Of a stretch of DNA of 64,000 bases, positions 12,701-22,294 are shown piece after piece. The stretch comes from Dendrophyllia cribrosa (Eukaryota > Cnidaria > Anthozoa > Scleractinia > Dendrophylliidae), in contig JAJLRJ010000009.1 in NCBI GenBank assembly GCA_024195265.1, positions 7,230,997 to 7,294,996 on the forward strand, given 5' to 3'. The translations under genes were made by a program, and so were the position numbers. The stretch's first letter is position 1. Every line of letters starts with the position of its first letter. The notes under the pieces were generated by a model, which had not been told where the DNA came from, searched no databases, and worked only from the letters and a program-made list of their open reading frames with translations.

Positions 12701-13365
12701 TTTATTATCTTGAAATAGGAAAAAATTCGCCTGAAGGAATGAAAGCAAAGAAGTATTATCTAAACAGACAAAATAACATTTAAAAAAGTCAAAATCTCAC
12801 AAGAATTAGAAGAATGGCAATTTTGATTTCTTAACCGCCTGTCATGAATCAAATTTGATTTAACATCCTTGCAATCCTACACTTTACCTCCAAACTAATG
12901 CGTCTGTTTTGCTCTTTAGAATCTTACGGAAAGTTTGCTACTTCGACGAGACAGTGTTCTTTTAAAATAAACCATTCATCGAAAGTAAGGTTCCCATTTC
13001 TACAAACCTTTTTCACATCTGCTGACTTTAACATTACTGGGTTCCATATTTTCGCAATACCATGCATCATCGCTTTGTTTACATGTAAGTCCCCTATTAC
13101 ACATAGCGTCTTGTTTGTCCAGTGGCTCTCTTCTGCACGCCTCTCCAATATCCTTAAGGCACACATCACAGCAACCACATTTATCTTTCACCACAGCGGT
13201 TTTGCAGTTTTTCACCACAGGGCATGCGTATTTGGGGTTGGGGCAGTCTCCTGGACTCTTACACCAACACGCGGAGCAGTCTGGGATTGGATTTGGGGTC
13301 TGAGCAGTGATGTATGATGATAGATACACCAGAAGTAAAGTGGTTGATGAGATGACGTTTGTCAT
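6718..13365 (-). CDS. Secreted IGFBP-like + multi-VWC protein (CRIM1/kielin-chordin-like)
   Basis: Exons, minus strand: 13365-13008, 12459-12244, 10973-10904, 10246-10179, 8514-8311, 8227-8158, 7600-7536, and a tentative last exon 6842-6718. All junctions are GT-AG with matching phases (1,1,2,1,1,2,1). Exon 1 starts at an ATG with a signal peptide (residues about 1-21), then a cysteine-rich IGFBP-like module with KCGCCDVC. Exons 2 and 5 each encode a full ten-cysteine VWC domain ending in GRCCRFC or GRCCLVC. Exon pairs 3+4 and 6+7 encode VWC N-terminal halves (C-x-Y/F-x-G, then a CxC block split by the intron). The IGFBP-plus-VWC order is that of CRIM1, which binds BMPs at the cell surface; no transmembrane segment or antistasin repeat is seen here. 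With the tentative last exon (41 aa tail, one Cys) the product is 391 aa. If exon 5 is not spliced at 8311 it stops at 8288, giving a shorter alternative end. Confidence 0.75.
7400..7477. repeat. (TTA)n and (AATG)n microsatellites
   Basis: A (TTA)n run at 7400-7424 is followed by a 3'-end-like segment with ATAAAATG and an (AATG)n run at 7453-7477. The arrangement resembles the tail of a non-LTR retroelement. It lies in the intron before the tentative last exon of the VWC gene. Confidence 0.6.
8288..8310 (-). other. Alternative 3' end of VWC exon 5
   Basis: Reading through the donor at 8311|8310 (GCTAGAG|GTTGGT) adds seven codons and a TAA stop at 8290-8288. The 83-bp intron 8310-8228 is the shortest in the gene. 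Splicing it joins two VWC parts in frame; retaining it gives a 266-aa protein (if exons 3 and 4 are also skipped) or a longer one ending here. Both forms are possible from sequence alone. Confidence 0.4.
8625..8910 (+). repeat. tRNA-derived SINE
   Basis: Box A-like GGGATGGTGCAGTATTGAG and box B GGTTCGATTCC, spaced as in a Pol III promoter, begin the unit near 8630. A conserved-looking body follows with CTCCGAGGGTTTTTCTCCGGG and TTCCTCCCTC, then GGGCCACCCTAATCAACC and an AT-rich tail. A fragment with the same tail (GGGCCACCCTGATTTATTTA) lies near 58665-58690. It sits between VWC exons 5 and 4, on the strand opposite to the gene. Confidence 0.65.
9262..9468. repeat. Inverted-repeat element
   Basis: The left arm TAGCCTGCGAACAG...TCTGGTTGGGGATAGGG is mirrored on the right by CCCTATCCCCAACCAGA...CTGTTCACATGCTA. 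The centre is CT/GA-rich. There is no coding capacity; the open frames through it are repeat artefacts. It lies in a VWC gene intron. Confidence 0.6.
9610..10015 (+). repeat. Interspersed repeat, family shared with 13934-14740
   Basis: Begins AAAGGGGCTATGCCATGAG and continues through TTTAGCCTAAACTTTTGAAG, TTTCCATCCTGCCCATCCGC and CACCAATATAGTAACTG, ending near GGGACATACCGAGCCCC. A second copy runs 13934-14740 but is interrupted by another element. The 34736-34760 segment carries the same end motif in reverse. Confidence 0.55.
10337..10600. repeat. Inverted-repeat insertion with 24-nt poly-C
   Basis: Starts GGCGGATCCAGG and ends CCTGGATCCGCC, and contains C(24) at 10365-10388. It interrupts a small local repeat of GCAGAAAAAGAAGCAGTGATCA seen on both flanks (10262-10320 and 10603-10625). 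It lies in the intron between VWC exons 3 and 4. Non-autonomous insertion. Confidence 0.6.
10660..10855. repeat. Interspersed repeat ending in GCTTGGAACAGGCTAC
   Basis: G/C-richer than its surroundings, with GCGCGCGAACGAGCGGGG at the left and a duplicated end unit CCCACTATCTGAACGCTTGGAACAGGCTAC at about 10797-10852. The same end occurs at 20860-20912 (CTCCCCACAATCTAAACGCC) and, reversed, at 20378-20395 and 26893-26925, so it is a dispersed family. Confidence 0.55.
11270..11830. repeat. AAGCGACCAC-type repeat copy
   Basis: Repeats of GTAAGCGACCAC(T/C)(T/C)TC with intervening unique-looking sequence. Related units are at 48864-49290 and 55170-55350. It ends GGGAGGTTCAACTA, the diverged terminal motif of the same family. 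It lies in the intron between VWC exons 2 and 3. Confidence 0.55.
11960..12115. repeat. Partial copy of the GAGCAGTTTTCA MITE
   Basis: Right half of the element that is complete at 39674-39932. It shares GGTTTTACTTCTGATTG, TTTTAGCCAATCACAAAGCG and the end CAATTGAAAACTGCTCTA. Confidence 0.6.
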
Positions 13366-13527
13366 GGCTGCAATGAACTAATAGGTGAATACAATATTAA
13401 CATTTTTATAAGAGATGGAATGATAACATATATGTAGGTATCACTTACACATTTGGGAGCTGTAGTTTAAAAATTGGATGACATCGTGCGCACTCCAGCC
13501 CAAGACCAAGCCAGTTGGAGAAGTCTT

Positions 13528-13836
13528 AAGGCCCGTTTACACATGCGATTTTTGATGCGATTTTTGTCCCAAGTGTCAAGCGGCGATTTCCTGTGCGATT
13601 CGGGTGCGACATTTGCTTTGATTTACTGTGATTTCCCAAAAATCACCGCCAAGTTGCATCAGGTTTCGAACATGTTCGAAACCTCTGCGACATCGCGCGA
13701 CAAATCGGCGCCCAAATCGCACTGAAATCGCCACCCGTTTACACATGCGATTTGAAGATGCAACTTGCGCGCGACAAAAATTGCATCGACAAGTGCGCAA
13801 AAATTGCACAAAACATCGCCTGTGTAAACGGGCCTT
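13528..13836. repeat. MITE with AAGGCCCGTTTACAC terminal inverted repeats
   Basis: The left end AAGGCCCGTTTACACATGCG is mirrored by GTGTAAACGGGCCTT at the right. Internal TGCGATTT and AAATCGCA motifs recur on both strands. It is palindromic, non-coding and sits just upstream of VWC exon 1, so it could affect that promoter. Open frames on both strands here are mirror artefacts. Confidence 0.7.
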
Positions 13837-13933
13837 TACAGTGGACTGTTCTTCAGCTGACCGATGATGATGGGTTAAAAAAAACCGTTAAGATATACGG
13901 CCAAGAAGTCGTCTTTTTTTTGGCCAGTTAGAC

Positions 13934-14740
13934 AGTAAAAGGGCTATGTCACGAGAATTTAATTTTTGGTCAAAACTCTGCTAAAATTACTGACAACACC
14001 TTCAATCGTGCACAAAATGTTCTTTGAGCTAATGATACACGGTTCAACATCTTTCAACATTTGTTGCTCAAGAAATGTTGAAAAATGTCGCAACTTGTTG
14101 AATGAGTAGAAAACACATTCAACATTTTAAAATTAAACGATTGACTACTAAGTTCGTTCAACAAGTTGCAATAGAGCCTGACTCTATTTTAATCAGTTCA
14201 ACATTTGATGAACAGACGTTGCAACATCTGTTTATCAACAAATGTTGAACCGTACATGTATACATAGAATAAACTGCAGGGCTGGTCTGACTACGTAAAA
14301 AAAATAGTCTTTGTGAGACATCATCACGACAGTCAGATCAGCCCTGCAGTTTATTGCATGGTTAGGTCTCTCGCAGATCCTATACGTATACAGCATTATC
14401 GTTTGCGATCCTTTGCAGATTTCACTTTTATGTATATCATAGGCTTTCATAAATGAAGATCAGAAGATATACGGTTAATTCTTAAAAGAAGAACGAACTA
14501 CACCCGTTTTCATGGATTTTTCAAAGACCCGAAGGAAGAACTTAAAAAAAAAATTAGCCTAAACTTTTCAAGTTGAAATCCATCCATTTTCATCCTGGCC
14601 AACCGCTGATAAAAACACACATTTATTTAATAGTTTTTATGCACTGATATAGCAATTGTTAACAAAACTAGACCATTATTGCTAAGTTTCCTTCGATACA
14701 AATTTGCTTTTTAGCTTTTCAAAGTAATCAGCTAGTAGGA
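13934..14740. repeat. Interspersed repeat interrupted by a nested palindromic element
   Basis: The parts 13934-14030 and about 14455-14740 align with the continuous copy at 9610-10015. Between them sits a TTCAACA-family palindrome (14033-14262) followed by a short fold-back unit (GCAGGGCTGGTCTGACTACG at 14275, mirrored by CAGATCAGCCCTGC at 14334-14347). This is a clear nested insertion order: old repeat first, palindrome second. Confidence 0.6.
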
Positions 14741-14749
14741 ATGGACCGG

Positions 14750-16780
14750 GTATCTCAACGTTGCACTTCACATCCCCGTTACTCCCGGTTCCGTTCCTCT
14801 TCCCCGAGCCCCGAGAACTTGCTGCTCGCAGGCTACCTTGTTTCTCTCAAAAACATTACACAATATCGTGCAAGTTTTTCTTATTTCTACCGTTTTTTTT
14901 ATCTCAAATTACCTACCTTAGAGTCTTTTATATAATAAACAAAATAATACATGGCTCGGCTTGGATATAGGAAATTTTTCTTCTCGTGTTCAACTCGATA
15001 TCGCACTCGTTTGTTGTGCTCACTCGTGAGATATCGAGTTTAAGATTTCAAGTCACGGACCACTTGAAGAGAAATTTCATATTTCCGCGCACCCATATTT
15101 TAAATATATAAAACTATTCTAAAAACTAAACTGAATTTCCAGCGAGGATTTAAGCTGTTGACATAATTTTCCACAAACAGCCACAAACAGATTTTTTTTT
15201 CATAAATATTTCCATGTACTACTTATACACAATTCATATGCTTTACTTACTGTTAACTGTAAGCATATAAAGTTGATTGCCATGGCGAATTACAAATGTT
15301 TTCACTCCATCGGCCTCTTTAAACCGATAGTATTCACAAGGTAGATATCGATCAGTGATGTTTTATCTCAAAGAATAAAGTGTTGTAAAAGAGGGTGTAA
15401 ACCGAGTGGAATTGGTATCTGACCAAAAGTGGTAGCACTTTTGTGTGTTTTGACTCCCGACACAATTAAACATTTCAGTCTCAGGTCTACCAATTTCTTA
15501 GATTCAAAGATATAGTTTATGGGTCCCTTTTACCTTTCCGTGTTTCTTGTGTTTTTAAACTGATAAATTCTGAGCGAATGTCAAAGAGCAGGCAAGTTAA
15601 ATCTGATAACTTAGATTCTAAAAATACCACCTGTAAAAAAAAAAACATAAAACAAACACGAACAGACCGAAGACCACCACAAGTTAGAATTGCTCACCGA
15701 TACACTCTAGCTATATCCTTTTAAATTCGAAATGGTACACTGTAAATTTGATTTTCACAGACTGACCAAAAAACTGAGTAGAACAGCTTGTCTTGACAGC
15801 ATAACAAACGGTTAATTCAAGAAAGTACTCGAAGGCTTCCATTGAATTGATAACGGTATTGTCCCATTAAAATATTTTACACCATCCTTAATAGATGGGA
15901 GCTACCTTGTAAATTGATTTGCAACTATTTTGAAAAGCGCAATAGACGAGAAACGCAAGAACTTACTTTAATAAACAGTTTTTTAAAACAAACATCGCCA
16001 AGAACGGAGCTGAGTGAATAGCTTTTAAGTCTAGACATATGTGTTTAATCAACTAATCTACAATTTTAATAAAACGATGAAAACACATGGCTTGATCGTT
16101 GAATTTAGAAAGGAAAGGTTTATTGGACTTCTAACCGACCAAACAGCCTAGCGTCCCCGAACTCACCCCAGGGATGTACATGTAAACGTCTCAGTACAAA
16201 TGGTTTCTTTCTAAGCCTCTATCGTTCTCGAAGGTCAAGTCTATCACTTGTTTAATACCGCTAAATAGTTTACACAGATGGTGTAAAATCGCTTTGTGTC
16301 TTCTCCCTAATGCGATTACAGGTACCTATTATATAAAAGTAACAAAAATGTCTTACTTACACTCGCAGTCACTTGGATTTAAGTGCACTTGATCACCGCA
16401 GAATTTTAGTTGCAGATATGATAAACATATCGTTGTACGTCTTCTACATATTAGATAGCCATGTAATGTAATATTGAACTTGTCAAAAGGTTATTTTGTT
16501 TGCTTAAAAAGGGCTGGTTCTAGATCAAACTTTATGTCTATTCATAACTCTAAACAGGATAACATCTGACATAAAGAAAAATTTCCGTCGGTCATACAAC
16601 CTAGTATTTGTTACTAAGATTTATCAGCTCATTCCACTGATCATCTTATATAGATCGTGTTATATTTTATTTCCATGCATGAAATTGAGACATTTGTCAA
16701 TAATATCTATTTTGGTTATTGACGCCTGAAATTGTGCGTGAATTTTTTTGTGGCGGACAGGGGCGTAGTAGATTAAAGCA
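14750..16780. other. No supported gene; two isolated spliceable open stretches
   Basis: AT-rich sequence. Minus strand 15630-15534 (97 nt) has a strong acceptor (poly-T, ACAG) and donor (CGGAAAG|GTAAAA) and is open in one frame. Minus strand 16443-16361 (83 nt) has an acceptor and a GAGT|GTAAGT donor and a Cys-containing frame. Their phases do not connect with each other. The first could be an untranslated leader exon of the VWC gene, since a possible acceptor (GCAG|CC) lies directly before its ATG. Confidence 0.25.
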
Positions 16781-16782
16781 TA

Positions 16783-17057
16783 TACAGCTGTTTCGAGAAA
16801 GGTTGTCGGAAAAAAGCGTAAAGGTGCACGCGACAATCCCGAAAGATATTGTGGGTAGTCATCAACGCTTTATCCTAAAAACTCGTTTATCCATATGGCC
16901 CACCATCTAAGATCGTCGCTGTACGGACGAGGCATCGCGGATTTGATGTATTTATTTGACTTATTACTAGTGATCATATCCCAAATTAATTTTCGGCGGG
17001 ATTATCGCGTGCACTTTTGCCCTTTTTTCCGACAACCTTTCTCGAAACAGCTGTATA
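16783..17057. repeat. MITE with TATACAGCTGTTTCGAGAAAG inverted ends
   Basis: Left arm TATACAGCTGTTTCGAGAA and right arm TTCTCGAAACAGCTGTATA are exact mirrors, followed inward by GGTTGTCGG / CCGACAACC. A region with GTGCACGCGA is also mirrored as TCGCGTGCAC. Non-coding. Confidence 0.7.
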
Positions 17058-17397
17058 TATACATGTATATTATATATCATACACAAGTTGATCCCACGAG
17101 GTCGCACGGCTCAAAAACACTTTCCATCATATCGCATCACATCCATTTATATTTTCTTTATTTTAATTTACTTCGGCTAAAATAATAATTCATTGGATAG
17201 AATGTGGATAAGCTAAAAATTTTCGATGGCTGACAAAACTAAGTTTAACTGAAAAATCAAAAAGGATAGTTAAGTTTGGTTCAAGATCCAGTTTACTTTA
17301 GCTGTTTTGTTCAAGACCCAGTTCGTTAGTTGTTTTACTTGTAGCGAGGTTTCTTTTATTTGTATCTCAAGCTTATCGCTGGTTTTGTTTTCATTCT

Positions 17398-17533
17398 TTC
17401 TTTTCAGTCGTAATAAACGGATTTCATGCAAGAATTTTAAGTGTGTTTGGCAAAACATCAAATATCACAGCGGTTTAACCCGACATCACAACAGCAAAGG
17501 AGCCGCCGATCACCTACAAAAAAACTACGGCTA
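17398..17533 (+). pseudogene. Possible zinc-finger-like fragment
   Basis: After a TTCTTTTCAG acceptor-like motif one frame is open to a TAG at 17531-17533. It encodes a CxxxxC pair followed by HSGLTRHH, the tail pattern of C2H2 fingers. There is no start and no matching partner exon, and the neighbourhood is repetitive. It may be a relic of a transposon-encoded finger. Weak. Confidence 0.15.
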
Positions 17534-17924
17534 GACCCTATATTTTGTAAGTGGTCTTTTCCGCTTATCTATCGGAAGCGTGCAGTTTTGTTTGTAGACA
17601 ATAATGAAAGTTCACGAACATAAAAGAACGAAACCTGAGGGTCAATACATGCGACTGTTTGAGGTATTCAAACGCCGGAAAAACAGACGGTACGTACAAA
17701 CGCCGATTCTCGTCAAATTCTAGAAGAAACATGAAAGTTGCCGATCAAACTATAATACGCGAGAGTTAGAACTTTTGCGGCTATTATTATCGATTCAGAT
17801 GTTGGCACACCGCTTATACTCTTTCGTTTGTTATTTGATTTCTCCTGTCGTCGAGCTAATAGGCTCTTGACGTTTGTGACGAAATGTTTCACTTAAATAT
17901 GTTAAGACTTACATCTAAGTCCGG

Positions 17925-18360
17925 GAGGGGGGGGGGGGGGGGGTACTCCCTATAATGGGCTATACGGGGATGCTCCGCCCGAAAGGGGTACCGTTTTGCG
18001 GCCGGAGGTATTTGAAAGGGTAGAGATTTCACGAGTTGAAGTATATGAAAGGGTAGGGATTTCACGAAGTATAGGAAAACCGTAGAGAAAACACGAGTTG
18101 AAGTATAAAAAGGTAGGGAAAACCGCAATTTAAGTGGTATAAAAAGCGCCTTTCAAAATATAACAAACAGACGCACATAAAGGCTATATGAAAGGGGTAC
18201 CATTTTCAGTGAAAGATATATGAAAGGGGCACCATTTTCAATGAAAGGTATATGAAAGGGGTACCTTTTCTGTCAAAAACGGTATATGAAAGGGTAAGGG
18301 TTTCGACCTTGGGGCGGAGCATCCCCGTACAAAAATTTGTTGAGTACCCCCCCGGGATCT
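17925..18360. repeat. Inverted-repeat element with GAAAGGGTA internal tandem units
   Basis: Ends are mirrored: CCGGGAGGGGG...GGGTACTCCC at the left and GAGTACCCCCCCGGG at the right, with GGGGATGCTCCGCCC mirrored as GGGGCGGAGCATCCCC. Inside are several copies of TATGAAAGGGGTACC(A)TTT. Non-coding. Confidence 0.65.
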
Positions 18361-18747
18361 GAGTATAATACAATTGTGGCAGCTCATTTAACTTAAATTC
18401 TTTGTGTTGCGATCTCCCACAGTTTATTAAACAACCGAAACAACCGCCCATTAAACACTATGGTGTGTTTATTTCGAGACTTTTTTAAGCAGAAAAAACA
18501 AATTAGCGGGGATTAGTCGTGCGCTGTGCAGTGTGATATTCAATGTATCGAGCAGAAAGGTGACACAAAAACATGAAGAATCTATATTAGCCGTATACCT
18601 TAAATCCCCTACAGAAACGAAAAAGTTACTCGTCATAAAATAAATGTGAGAGAGTAACCTGCGTAGACCGTATCCCGTTAATGTTTGGCCTAAATATCCC
18701 GTATGCCGTTAATTATATCTGCTGATTACGTCATTTCTTGTAATTAA

Positions 18748-18905
18748 AGACCCGGACACACGGTGCAACTTTTCTTGTGCGCAAGATTTTTTGGGGGTGT
18801 CACACGATGCAATTTGTTGCGCCCAACTTTGCAAACTAGAACTCGATTCTATTTCTGCAACTGTTGCGCGTAACCTTACAAGAAAAGTTGCACCATGTGT
18901 CCCGA
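18748..18905. repeat. Palindromic repeat of the ACGGTGCAACTTTTCTTG family
   Basis: Starts ACCCGGACACACGGTGCAAC and ends GTTGCACCATGTGTCCCG, with AAGAAAAGTTGCACC-type arms. A related copy is at 60661-60815 and a diverged end at about 48438-48500. MITE-like. Confidence 0.6.
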
Positions 18906-18921
18906 AGTTAAGTACGTTTAC

Positions 18922-19290
18922 CAGAATAAAAACTATAATGAGGAAAAACAGCGAAAAAAAGATATACAACTTGCGGTTTCCCGATATTTCGGACAGTCAA
19001 GCTGTCCTTCTTCAGGGGATTTAATGGAGACACGGAAAGTCGTTACAATATTTTATATAGTAAACAAATTGTGAAACGGTTATAATTTGATATATGATAC
19101 AGGCTAGGAATATTTATTATAACCGTTTCACAATTTGTTTACTATATAAAATATTGTGACGACTTTCCGTATCTCCATTAAATTCCCTGAAGAAGGACAG
19201 CTTGACTGTCCGAAATATCGGGAAACCTCATTCTCTAGTTGTTTATTTTTTCTTCGCTGTTTTTCCTCATTATAGTTTTTATTCTAAGTA
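18922..19290. repeat. Long nearly perfect inverted repeat
   Basis: Arms run inward from AGAATAAAAACTATAATGAG / CTCATTATAGTTTTTATTCT through CCGATATTTCGGACAGTCAA to a short unpaired centre near 19090-19115. The inner arms (about 18981-19090 and 19115-19225) differ at only a few positions, so it is young or maintained by conversion. The transcript would form a hairpin of well over 100 bp. Confidence 0.75.
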
Positions 19291-20089
19291 CTTAAAAACA
19301 GCAAGATTTGGTTGGTGGTCGTTTTAATATAAGTTTCAACGTCTACGTTTATCAGGGCTGTTTTGTGCCGTTGCACAAGCAGAGTATCATTATATAATAA
19401 GTTGCATGCTAAGTAGGAATTAAAAGCATTTTTTGACAGACTTGTGTAAGGAATATAAATCGCTAAACGAGGACCAAAAAAGGTCAACAAATCTGATGAA
19501 GGTCGATGAAAGTCTCCAATAATTTTTCATGATATTAAAGAAATGATGGTCGGATCGAAGTCTGCTCAAAGTCTGCGATGTCAAAAGGGTACGTTATTTC
19601 AGATCCTTTTAAAACTTTGTTGATATTCTAAAAATCATTTTCGTTTCTCTATCCCTTCTTTAAACCTCTTAAAATTTCATTCAAATTTAGGTCGAGTCTC
19701 GCCTTAAACGACAATAAAAATTGTGAAAATCATTCCGTTATTTTTTCTTTTGGAACTGAGAAATAAAGGACCACGCCTACAAAATTAGATACTGATGACT
19801 TCTAGGGTTCTTGTGAACATTTCAGACAAGCACCCGCGTCACCGTTATAAGAGTCCCCGAAAAATCTGTGTTATTTTGTAATGGTTAGTATACTCTAGAT
19901 TCAGTCATTAAAAAATCCTCCATAAAACACGAGACCCGCTACAAATAAATGGCAAAAACAAAATCGAACAACTGACGGCAAACAAGTATAGGTCACGCGC
20001 GTTGAGGTCGTGCAGGCCTTCCAAGCTATATTTTATTTTTACTGTGTTGAAACTCGCGCGTGAAAACAAAATCCGATCAAATCTCAAAC
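19291..20089. other. No gene seen
   Basis: AT-rich sequence with no splice-compatible coding, no RNA gene and no clear repeat. Confidence 0.4.
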
Positions 20090-20363
20090 AGTTCAACATC
20101 GTTCAACATGAGTTGTTGCTCAACAAATGTTGGCCAATGTTGAACGATGTTGTAACTTGTTGAATGCGGTAGAAAACACATTCAACATTTTGAAGCGATT
20201 GACTGAAGTCGTTCAACAAGCACAGAATAGAGCCTGTCATTATTTTCGTTCAACTACGTTCAATATGTTGAATGGCGTATTTCAACATCCAACATGACAT
20301 GATACAGTGTTCAACATTTATTAAACAGCCGTTGTAGCATCTGCCGGTTGATCAACAAATGTT
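20090..20363. repeat. Palindromic TTCAACA-rich repeat, copy 3
   Basis: Same family as 1459-1750 and 14033-14262. It shares GTAGAAAACACATTCAACAT, AATAGAGCCTGTCATTATTT and the closing TTGATCAACAAATGTT. Confidence 0.65.
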
Positions 20364-20930
20364 TAGCCTACTTAACCTGTTCCAGGCGTTAAGGCGGGGG
20401 TCTACCTGAATTTTAATGAAATTTTAAGAGGTTTTAAGAAAGGATAGGAGAAAGAAAATGATTTTTGGAACACCAACAGACAGTTGATACCCACGTAAGA
20501 GCACCCCAAGTTGCTAGTGGACTAACTTGGTGTCCGTCTATTAATTATTAACTACAAATTCTAATTTTAAAACTTCACTAAATCTTCAATATTTCCGACT
20601 TATTTCTCTATTAAATTTTACCAATCCTTTGAGAAAAAACTATTTCCTCCCCCAAATACCCAAAAATCAACCAAAAATTTACAAAACATTCCACAACATA
20701 GATTCATGTAATGAGCGAAGGGTTTTTGGATTGCTTGAAACGTGAACGAGATATTTCCATTAAAGCCATGTTGAGTGGTGGAAACATGGCATTCAGGTAG
20801 AGCCCCGCCCCGCGAAAGGAAAATCTGGTGCCAGTCTTCCCTCGCGCCGACCCTAGCGCCGCGCGCTGCTTTTCGCTGCTCCCCACAATCTAAACGCCTG
20901 GAACAGGCTAACAAACATTGAACCATGTAT
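20364..20930. repeat. Interspersed repeat flanked by CCTGTTCCAGGCGTTAAG / GGAACAGGCTAAC
   Basis: Starts CCTGTTCCAGGCGTTAAGG and ends with the mirrored CTAAACGCCTGGAACAGGCT. Most of the interior is AT-rich; the last 120 bp is GC-rich. This fits a terminal-inverted-repeat element of about 550 bp. A further end copy is at 26893. Confidence 0.55.
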
Positions 20931-21975
20931 CAAAATAGGGGAAGCGACAAATCGGAAGAGCTCTGAGGTGGAGGGTAGATTGTGACACTCTGCTGACTTT
21001 GTCTAAGAAATACCAGGAAAATAAGGAAAATATAAATTGATCTTTTCCTGATCTTCTGCATCTTTCGTTATGATCTATGAATCTAACTTTTCTTAAGGAA
21101 AATTACAACTTTGGTGGCTCAGTATCTCGGAATAGCTTTTCTCGACCTCCCTTATCCCGTTAGTCGCACCCTTGAAATATCCCATATCCCTTTTCCCGAT
21201 AACCCCCAATGGGGCCGCGGGGCCTCGACCGTACCGTTATATTTTAAAATGGCCAGCCGTTAAAATAATGATTGCAAAGTTAAGGACAGTTACGTTATTG
21301 GTGAAGACGATGAATTCGAAGTGGGAACTAGACATGGAAAAAATATTTTGATAATGCTGTATGTTAGTCTCAGCTTATCTCTTATCTGCTCATGCCGCTT
21401 ATTAGCACCCCCACTTATAGGCCCACTGAAAATCCCTTACAAAATTGTATAAGCCCAGGGCTTATACCTGGTATTTTACGGTAGCTTGTGGGTTAGCAAA
21501 ATTGTCTGCCATCTATTCATGAACTCCGCCCGTTCAACCTTTACGGTTTTACCTAATATTTAAACTGAACGAAACTTTAAAAGCAATAGCACAAGCATTC
21601 TCCAACATTTACCTATTTATACGCTGAGCTAAGCCGGAAATGCTAACGGAGATCAAAATATTCTTTTTACTGATTCCGCGTAATCGATAAAATTCTTCCA
21701 TTGGGCCGAACGACATTTGAATGATCACTGCAGAAAAATGTTAATCATTGTTTTTAGATGTTTTCGACAAAAACGTTTCTGTTTACTTAAAGTAATGGAA
21801 AAAGAGTTCGAGGAAGTGAAATGACAGACTTGATTCTTCATTTTGAATGTGTAATTAATTATAACCCTGTAAATCAAGAATGAAAAGCGTTATTCTAGTT
21901 TGTGTAGTTTTGGTCTCTCGATCTGGTCTCGTTACCAGTCTGTGAACTGTTCGTAACAACGAAGGCAATGTATTA
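20931..21975. other. No gene seen
   Basis: No supported coding, RNA or structured repeat. Short A/T-rich frames only. Confidence 0.4.
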
Positions 21976-21979
21976 TAAA

Positions 21980-22290
21980 GGTTCGTAGAGGCAAATTCAT
22001 ATTCTAACTTCTCTTGGTGATCCCTAAGAGAAATAAAACCGGCGTCCCGAGGGGTGGTATCGCTTAGGGTGCTAACATCTGAAATGACCACCGTTTGGTG
22101 GTTATGGCATTGAGGCGAAAAAATATGACAGAATATGACATGAGGTGTTTTAGATTGGATACCTCTTAGGGGTAAAATTCCATTTAATTCACGCCAATTA
22201 AACGGGATTCTGGTACCTTTTAGGCTGTTGTTCGAAAATTTCCGACCAGCACCTCCGTCATTTTTAAATAGAAGTCCCCCCGGGACTGGC
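21980..22290. repeat. Interspersed repeat, mirrored by a copy at 57690-57960
   Basis: Contains GAAAATTTCCGACCAGCACC, AAAATATGACAGAATATGACATG, GGTGCTAACATCTGAAATGA and an end GTCCCCCCGGGACT. The copy at 57690-57960 carries the reverse complements (CCCGGGGGGACT, GTCGGAAATTTTCG, TGTCATATTCTGTCATATTT). Non-coding. Confidence 0.65.
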
Positions 22291-22294
22291 ATAA

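Noticed and set aside
12898..13317. 139-codon plus-strand open frame
   Set aside because: It is antisense to the signal-peptide/IGFBP-like exon, which has regular cysteine spacing and phase-matched splicing.
16361..16443. Minus-strand 83-nt stretch with splice sites and a Cys-containing frame
   Set aside because: Its phases (2 in, 1 out) do not fit the neighbouring candidate exons, and as a VWC half exon it would create a stop codon at the junction.
21855..22292. 145-codon minus-strand open frame
   Set aside because: Falls inside a dispersed non-coding repeat whose reverse copy at 57690-57960 does not preserve the frame.
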